From Goniomonas avonlea (lineage: Eukaryota > Cryptophyceae > Goniomonadida > Goniomonadaceae), in the NCBI GenBank assembly GCA_003573635.1, contig QUTJ01031199.1, forward strand, positions 1-10,314: DNA of 10,314 bases, given 5' to 3'. The translations under genes and the position numbers were made by a program. Within the stretch, counting starts at the first letter, position 1. Each line of letters opens with the position of its first letter. Of this stretch, positions 7,562 through 10,314 are shown in pieces. The notes below the pieces were generated by a model. The model ran no database searches and had not been told where the DNA came from. It saw nothing but the letters and a program-made list of their open reading frames with translations.

Positions 7562-10274
7562 GGGGCAGACAGGGACAGACGGACAGACGGGTAGAGGAGG
7601 GGGGCGACTGGGAGAGAGCGGGGAAGGTGCAGCTGGAAGAGACGAGAGAGATGCATTGAGAGAGGGAAGCAAGGAGAGGATGGGGCAGATTTGGCGGGCG
7701 AGCGGGGGACAAGAAGCCGGTGGAACAGCGACTTACAGTTTGACTGAGGACCATATAGTGCCACTGGTCCAGGGTGGACTTTGGAAGACGAACAGCGTCA
7801 AGGCCGCTTGCAGACAGACTCAAGGTACTGTTGATGAACCGGATCTCTGTCTTCTGGCTAGCCGCCGCAACAGACATGACCAATTGCTCCTTGGTCAGGT
7901 CAATGGGCGCCTTGTTGTATGTCGAGTGCAGCCAGATCCAGGCCGAGATCGTGTATCCGTTCCCGTACACAACGCGAGAGCACGGCACCTCCAGGGTGCC
8001 GCCGCCCGACTGGAACGCGGTTTCGAAGAACGTGAAGGGCACAAACTCCCGCGAGAAGTCGACACCGTTGTTGGACGTTCGCAGGTGCGCCTGGTGCGGG
8101 GCCATCTTGGGTGTTTGGCACGTCATCGTGGACGCGCTCACGAACTTGCCCGGCAGCACGACGCTCTTGGACACCTCGTCCGCGACGACCGTCTCCCACA
8201 TGCAGAGCAGGAAGCGGGAGTCGGCGTAGTGCTCGCCCTTGATGGTGATCGTCGCCCCGCCCGCCACGTTTGCGCCGGCGGGGGTCGAGGAGTAAATGAC
8301 CGGGACCTGCCAGGGACCTGGCTGGACCGCCCATTGATACTGCCCTGTGAGGGTGGAGGCGGTACGATCGACAGAATCCTGGACGCTGCTGCCACCGCCC
8401 TCGTGGAACTGGTAGTTGCTGATGAGCCCTGGTGAGCTCGACGGGGTCAGGGTCGCGATGTACGGGAAGAGCGTGCGGAACATGTTGTGCGATAGCTCCA
8501 GGGGGGTGACGACACGGTTCCAGACTCGGATCTCATCGATGCTGAAGGATTGATCTCCGGCGCTGGTGCCGACGTAGAACTCGTCGCACCCGCTCCAACC
8601 AAAGAAGTTCTTCGACTTGGCAGCCAGGCCGTTGAGCGGGTTGCAGCACATCTGCGTCTGGTTGGTCGCGCTGGCGGTCGTACGGACGTACGCGTCAGTG
8701 CAGTTTGGCCCGACCCGGCCGTAGCACGAAGAGTAGTCGCCGAAGGCGACGTACAGGGTGCCTTCACCGAAGGAGGTGAAGGTAACCGCGATGTAGTTCC
8801 AGGCGTTCCAGGCGCCAGTGACAGCGGTCGAGATGTCGACGATGTTGCGTACGCCAAGCGCGTAGGTGGGCTGGTCGTTAACCTTGCCGAAGAACAGCTG
8901 GCGCGAGTTGTTCCCCCCGGACCACGACATCATGATCTTGAAGGTGCCGGCGGGAGGCGTGGGGTCGGCGTTGGACCGGAACACCCAGGACGAGAACGTC
9001 GACGCGGACGTGAAGTTCGAGCACATGTGGGTGGATGTCAGCTTGCCCCCGAGGTCGCCGCGGAACTGGATGGAGGACTCGCCGTAGTAGAAGTAGAGCT
9101 TGTTCGGGCTGTACCGGATCTCGTCGTTGGCGACGGCGACGATGACAGTAACGGGCTCGAAGATGGGGGCGCGGCACGCCACAGTGCGAGCGCTGGTCTT
9201 CTGGGCGACGACTGAGACTGTGCCGAAGCGGCAGCGCAGCCAGCGAGAGGCTGCGAAGAACTCGCCGGTTAGCGTGGCGAGGACTTTCTGGTTCACTGAA
9301 GACGATTCCGGGTTGATGCTGAATGCGTAGGGAATCTGCCGAGGGGCGTGAGGCAGCGAAAACGGCAGTGGCGCATGAGATAGAGCGGATCGGGAGGCGG
9401 GCAGGAACAAAAGTGAGGGAGGAGATTGGGAGTGAGCGAGCGAGCGAGCGAGAGAGAGAGGGAGCCGACAGCAAGAGATGAAAGAGACACACTGTGACTA
9501 CATGAGGAGTGCACTGCGCATTTGCAGCGTCAGGTGCAAGCACAGCTCATATCACAGACACGCATGAGGAGCAGACAAAGAGGTGGATCTTCTGGTGGAG
9601 CAGACAAAGAGCGAATCACTCACCAAGTACGGCAAGGGCTCCTCATAGTACCCAGTCCCCGCCGACATAACGCCGTTGAAGGCCACGTCCGGGGGTGTGG
9701 GCAGGAGCACGCCGTTGGTCTTGGTCGCATTCTTGTAGTCCTCCGCCAGACGCGTCCCATTGCCGGAGTCAAACTGCCAGTACAACACCAGGTAGGGCGG
9801 GGGGAAGGGAACCAGCTGCTGCAGCTGCCTGAACACCGTCGGCACCAGGTCCGCGACAGGTATGAGCTCCGAGTACATCCGGACCTCGTCGAACATGAAC
9901 GTGCCAGACTCGCCCGAAACGTACATCTCCGTGCACGGCGCCTCGAGGAAGTTGAGCTCAAAGTACGCCAGCACGCTCGCGCTCGCGTTGGCGGCGTTGG
10001 TGACGTCGACGCGGATCTCACCGTTCAGGTTGGTGCCGGGCCGCGCCGAGGTCTTGTACACGTGCACCATGATGAAGTGCCAGTTGTCGGGTTTTAGCTT
10101 GTCCGAGAGCATGGCTTGCGCCTCGGCGTTTGCATTTTGGAACTCCTTGTAGCCGACGGCCGCGCCCATGGTGGTGGTTTGCAGGGTGGAGGCGTTGGCC
10201 GTCTGATACAGGCTCTGAGGGAGGGTCTTGGACCAGGCCCCCTTCCACCCGATGACAGGGACGTAGGAGTTCAT
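1..10274 (-). CDS. Giant modular membrane protein gene, six exons, partial at both ends
   Basis: The joined exons are 10274-9624, 9335-7737, 7115-5874, 5466-2628, 2016-1103 and 249-1 (complement). They give 2498 codons without a stop, and the gene continues beyond both window edges. Introns begin GTGAGT, GTAAGT, GTGGGT, GTGTGT and GTGCGC, and all end in AG after pyrimidine-rich stretches. Phases match at each junction (0,0,0,1,0). The predicted product has a large ectodomain of LamG, IPT/TIG and filamin-like domains (residues 1 to about 1690), a cysteine-rich stalk (about 1694-1957), a multi-helix membrane domain (about 1959-2384) and a hydrophilic tail. Many N-x-S/T sequons fit a secreted ectodomain. 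Proteins that join LamG/TIG ectodomains to GCC2/GCC3 stalks and polytopic C-termini are known in protists and algae, mostly without assigned function. A role in adhesion, sensing or ion conduction is inference. The last junction (exon e to f) is the least certain part of the model. Confidence 0.8.
341..376 (-). repeat. Fragment E of the intron start
   Basis: On the minus strand CTAGATCGATAGATAAACAG at this site closely matches CTAGATCGATTGATAAACAG just after the exon e donor (1094-1073). It is followed by ATAGATGTGCG, as in the junction between copies B and C. It is therefore a fourth remnant of the same repeat unit, without its exon part. Confidence 0.7.
440..585. repeat. Direct repeat flanking a palindrome-bearing segment
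   Basis: tagactctag occurs at 440-449 and 576-585, each preceded by aacaag (with three extra bases in the left copy) and followed by gcct (with one extra base on the left). The 126 bp between hold the 464-483 palindrome and a short foldback, taatca/tgatta, near 543-556. It could be an old insertion with target duplication or a local duplication. Confidence 0.5.
464..483. repeat. 20-bp perfect palindrome
   Basis: cgctggtttataaaccagcg reads the same on both strands. Two further cggctggt boxes follow at 482-489 and 559-566. It lies within intron e/f between two copies of tagactctag. It may be part of a degraded foldback element; no function can be assigned. Confidence 0.85.
624..715. repeat. 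46-bp tandem duplication (copy D with part of copy C)
   Basis: Positions 624-669 and 670-715 are identical except for one base (a/c in gaacaagagg against gaacacgagg). The unit begins gggcgcaccctgaaca and ends tcctcaattgtct. It duplicates only the donor-proximal end of copy C, so it arose after the larger duplication. Confidence 0.9.
670..790 (-). pseudogene. Decayed copy C of the exon e end
   Basis: This copy shares 24 identical bases with copy B (738-761 against 868-891). On the minus strand it carries TTCAGGGTGCGC, the exon e donor context with one change. Relative to exon e the reading frame is altered by small indels. It lies directly next to B, joined through the GATAAACA segment. Confidence 0.72.
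803..913 (-). pseudogene. Decayed copy B of the exon e end plus intron start
   Basis: Positions 813-852 match 1109-1148 (the last part of exon e) over 40 bp with one mismatch. On the minus strand the copy still encodes [11 protein letters not shown] then [13 protein letters not shown], against [16 protein letters not shown] and [13 protein letters not shown] in exon e. It lacks the TTCAAG-GTG donor segment but retains GCACAGCT and a following TTAGATAAACA, like the true intron start. TTTGTGCAG precedes the copied exon segment, so an acceptor-like site exists. It could be a decaying duplicated exon. Confidence 0.75.
911..1076. repeat. TATC/TA compound microsatellite
   Basis: About 165 bp of tatc and ta units, interrupted by one tcgaaat near 1010-1017 and a run of eight T near 1060. 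It sits exactly between the exon e end and the nearest decayed copy of it, at the place where the short GATA/TATC motif occurs in the other copies. This suggests it expanded from a seed within the duplicated unit. Confidence 0.93.
1103..2016 (-). CDS. Exon e: core of the polytopic membrane domain, one split codon plus 304 codons
   Basis: The exon starts with AG after CACTCACAG. Joined to the single G left by exon d this makes GAG, so phase 1 meets phase 1. A basic loop ([10 protein letters not shown]) opens the exon. Hydrophobic helices follow at exon residues of about 27-47, 100-120, 155-171, 176-198, 208-226 and 250-272. The motif [17 protein letters not shown], leading into LLISVVVVF, resembles the 'gYk..yyWE...RK' signature shared by polytopic C-termini of many protist cysteine-rich membrane proteins; this recall is from memory. 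Basic residues ([15 protein letters not shown]) flank the helices as expected for cytosolic loops. I end the exon at TTC AAG before GTGCGC because an open frame of matching phase lies at 249-1. If the donor is not used, translation reads four more codons and stops at TAG (1093-1091), giving a protein ending FKVRS. Confidence 0.82.
2036..2161. mobile_element. 126-bp foldback (MITE-like) element with about 34-bp terminal inverted repeats
   Basis: The left arm 2036-2070 (aggggggcgacagctcaaac, tggttacacaatttt) matches the reverse complement of the right arm 2129-2161 with two mismatches and two single-base gaps. The 58-bp AT-rich middle contains two copies of aatcaat. Small size, long terminal inverted repeats and no coding capacity fit a miniature inverted-repeat transposable element. 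TA or T(A/T)TA flanks both ends (ttata on the left, ttta on the right), suggesting a TA-type target duplication as in Tc1/mariner or PIF/Harbinger families, but the boundary is not certain. It lies within intron d/e. Confidence 0.75.
2329..2440. repeat. Polypyrimidine tract (plus strand)
   Basis: Over 110 bp of almost pure C/T (ctcc, ctct, tctcctc) on the plus strand, with only scattered A and G. The opposed purine tract lies at about 2471-2610. A 16-bp segment (2340-2355) is exactly complementary to 2544-2559, so the two can pair. Confidence 0.85.
2505..2610. repeat. Perfect 53-bp tandem duplication
   Basis: Positions 2505-2557 and 2558-2610 are identical. Each unit is a 16-bp block (gacgaaagagaggaga) followed by a 37-bp purine block with a central gatcgg. 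Two more copies of the 16-bp block precede it at 2473-2488 and 2489-2504, so this is a nested repeat. It lies 17 bp from the exon d donor. Perfect identity implies recent origin or an assembly artefact. Confidence 0.93.
2628..5466 (-). CDS. Exon d: filamin-like repeats, cysteine-rich GCC2/GCC3 stalk and first membrane helices, 946 codons plus one base
   Basis: The acceptor CCGCCAG precedes 5466 after CTCACCCTTCC. The exon ends one base into a codon before GTGTGT (phase 1). Exon residues 1 to about 525 are beta-sandwich repeats with recurring VxxxDxxGN-type strands: [29 protein letters not shown]. These resemble filamin/ABP or invasin-like Ig repeats. Residues 530-793 (about 3879-3088) are cysteine-rich, with [57 protein letters not shown] and CLKCPP. 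The CxxCPxN...CxCxxGYY pattern is that of GCC2/GCC3 ephrin-receptor-like modules. A helix at 796-817 (about 3081-3016) and one at 890-912 (about 2799-2731) are strongly hydrophobic. The stretch between them ([13 protein letters not shown]) is amphipathic and may also enter the membrane. At 2839 nt this is the longest exon in the window. Confidence 0.87.
5467..5873 (-). other. Intron c/d, 407 bp
   Basis: The donor GTGGGT is at 5873 and the acceptor CCGCCAG ends at 5467. The length is not a multiple of three, so retention would shift the frame. It contains a degenerate GACAGT hexanucleotide array of about 140 bp. The translated frame of exon d stays open upstream into the array as THR-VAL-rich low complexity, which I treat as non-coding. 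Confidence 0.78.
5658..5796. repeat. Degenerate (GACAGT)n hexanucleotide array
   Basis: Plus-strand units of cagtga and gagtga alternate over roughly 140 bp. A near-perfect core lies at 5659-5688, with more diverged GTGAGA units further right. The array sits in the middle of intron c/d. Mixed perfect and diverged units suggest slippage followed by mutation. Confidence 0.9.
5874..7115 (-). CDS. Exon c: end of LamG, two IPT/TIG-like domains, start of beta-sandwich repeats, 414 codons
   Basis: I chose the acceptor at 7116-7118 (ACCGCACAG) because a long C/T tract lies just upstream. It also leaves a normal spacing, about 35 residues, between the LamG strands WHYMVL (exon b) and LTIGSN. An in-frame alternative acceptor before 7085 would shorten the protein by ten residues. 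The donor GTGGGT follows CAG at 5874, phase 0. Exon residues 1-45 finish the LamG fold ([11 protein letters not shown]). Residues 70-76 carry SYSFNEG, the linker type seen in exons a and b. Residues 114-220 form an IPT/TIG-like domain ([20 protein letters not shown]) and 245-357 another ([31 protein letters not shown]). The last 30 residues ([17 protein letters not shown]) open a filamin- or Ig-like repeat that continues in exon d. Confidence 0.83.
7243..7282. repeat. (GT)n microsatellite
   Basis: About 40 bp of GT dinucleotides with one GC interruption near 7263. It lies within intron b/c, about 125 bp upstream of the acceptor in the sense direction. On the sense strand it is (AC)n. Confidence 0.92.
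7524..7559. repeat. (GACA)9 microsatellite
   Basis: Nine uninterrupted GACA tetramers (36 bp) are followed by imperfect units to about 7590 (cagacagggacagacggacagac, broken by G insertions). The array lies in intron b/c. On the sense strand it reads TGTC. Confidence 0.92.
7737..9335 (-). CDS. Exon b: IPT/TIG, LamG, IPT/TIG and start of a second LamG, 533 codons
   Basis: The acceptor GGCAG precedes 9335 and the donor GTAAGT starts at 7736; both are phase 0. Exon residues 1-86 are an IPT/TIG domain ([37 protein letters not shown]). Residues 87-290 are a LamG domain with [18 protein letters not shown] and the closing strand [12 protein letters not shown]. It carries a cysteine cluster (CYG, NCT, MCC, GCDEF). 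A linker with [12 protein letters not shown] follows. Residues 344-437 are a very clear IPT/TIG domain ([40 protein letters not shown]). From residue 440 a further LamG begins ([20 protein letters not shown]) and is cut by the next intron. These families are extracellular beta-sandwich modules that bind glycans or proteins; no ligand can be deduced here. Confidence 0.85.
9336..9623 (-). other. Intron a/b, 288 bp
   Basis: The intron begins GTGAGT at 9623 and ends GGCAG at 9336. It joins two phase-0 exon ends. It contains a GAGC/GA simple-sequence tract on the plus strand (about 9435-9462). A 15-bp direct repeat, ggagcagacaaagag, occurs at 9568-9582 and 9597-9611, 29 bp apart, next to the donor. 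The sense strand is C/T-rich. Confidence 0.78.
9435..9462. repeat. GAGC/GA simple repeat
   Basis: On the plus strand this is a run of gagc tetramers passing into ga dinucleotides. On the transcribed sense strand it forms a pyrimidine-biased stretch inside intron a/b. Simple-repeat origin by slippage is the likely explanation. Confidence 0.75.
9624..10274 (-). CDS. Exon a: LamG-like domain, 217 codons
   Basis: This is an open frame of 217 codons that ends in TTG followed by a consensus donor GTGAGT (first intron base 9623), phase 0. The upstream limit is ambiguous. CACAG precedes 10274 after a pyrimidine-rich run, which suits a splice acceptor, but the same frame stays open to the window edge. 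The first codon happens to be ATG; I read it as internal, because the protein has no signal peptide here and starts mid-domain. Residues 60-136 look like the second half of a laminin-G/concanavalin-type sandwich: [10 protein letters not shown], then a [11 protein letters not shown] strand typical of the LamG_3 C-terminus. After it comes [14 protein letters not shown], the 'Y/W-x-F-D/E-x-G-x-G' linker that often follows LamG repeats in protist proteins. Domain names rest on pattern recognition, not on a profile search. Confidence 0.75.
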
Positions 10275-10314
10275 CTGTGAGGGCCAGGTGTCAGGGCGGA
10301 GGGATGCGCTGAGA
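10275..10314 (-). other. Putative intron end upstream of exon a (partial)
   Basis: On the minus strand this stretch is C/T-rich and ends CCTCACAG, a plausible 3' splice site with a CTGAC branch-like element about 15 bases before the AG. The frame of exon a remains open through it, so it could be coding instead. Sequence to the right would decide. Confidence 0.5.

Larger units (their letters stand above)
7116..7736 (-). other. Intron b/c, 621 bp, microsatellite-rich
   Basis: The donor GTAAGT is at 7736 and the acceptor ACCGCACAG ends at 7116. The intron splits a LamG domain between its WHY strand and its LTIG strand. It holds a (GACA)n array, a (GT)n array and a long sense-strand pyrimidine tract just before the acceptor. 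Frame read-through past the donor meets low-complexity [12 protein letters not shown] peptide, as expected for non-coding repeat sequence. I see no further gene in it. Confidence 0.82.

Noticed and set aside
7524-7590. Regularly spaced GACA units as a possible CRISPR array
   Set aside because: There are no unique spacers. It is a plain tetranucleotide microsatellite in an intron of a eukaryotic gene.
6438-8435. Plus-strand open frames of over 300 codons (6438-7430 and 7473-8435)
   Set aside because: Both run antisense to exons b and c and through the microsatellites of intron b/c. They contain CVCVCV or DRQTDRQT low complexity and no recognisable domain.
10272-10274. ATG at 10274 as the translation start of the gene
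   Set aside because: It follows CACAG directly, the peptide begins inside a LamG-like domain, there is no signal peptide, and the frame is open upstream. It is more likely an internal codon.

Overview
The window looks like nuclear DNA of a microbial eukaryote. Long GC-rich, stop-free stretches with coding-like codon use lie on the minus strand. They are separated by 0.3-0.85 kb stretches full of microsatellites and bounded by GT...AG splice sites. There are no ribosome-binding sites, no operon-like packing and no prokaryotic gene families. I cannot name the organism from sequence alone; a GC-rich unicellular protist or alga fits the gene type. All coding signal belongs, in my reading, to one very large minus-strand gene that runs off both window edges. 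Plus-strand open frames are antisense shadows. || Gene model, read right to left: exon a 10274-9624, exon b 9335-7737, exon c 7115-5874, exon d 5466-2628, exon e 2016-1103, exon f 249-1 (continues left). Joined, they give 7494 nt, or 2498 codons, with no stop. Every junction keeps frame: phase 0 everywhere except exon d/e, where a phase-1 donor meets a matching acceptor. Residue numbers below count from the first codon of exon a. || The protein is a giant modular cell-surface protein. From the N-terminal side it has a laminin-G-like domain, an IPT/TIG domain, a LamG domain, another IPT/TIG, another LamG, two more IPT/TIG-like domains, several filamin- or immunoglobulin-like beta-sandwich repeats, and a cysteine-rich GCC2/GCC3 (ephrin-receptor-like) stalk. 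A polytopic membrane domain follows, with eight clear hydrophobic helices and probably a ninth weak one, then a charged tail with a CxxC motif. This looks like a sensor, adhesion protein or channel-like receptor. Ligand and signalling output cannot be read from the sequence. || The introns hold the unusual material. Intron e/f contains decayed tandem copies of the end of exon e together with the start of the intron, interrupted by a TATC/TA microsatellite. Intron d/e carries a 126-bp foldback element (MITE-like) about 20 bp from the acceptor, a perfect 53-bp tandem duplication beside the donor, and opposed pyrimidine/purine tracts. Intron c/d holds a hexanucleotide GACAGT array, intron b/c holds (GACA)n and (GT)n, and intron a/b holds GAGC/GA repeats. 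I saw no rRNA, tRNA, CRISPR array or complete transposon.
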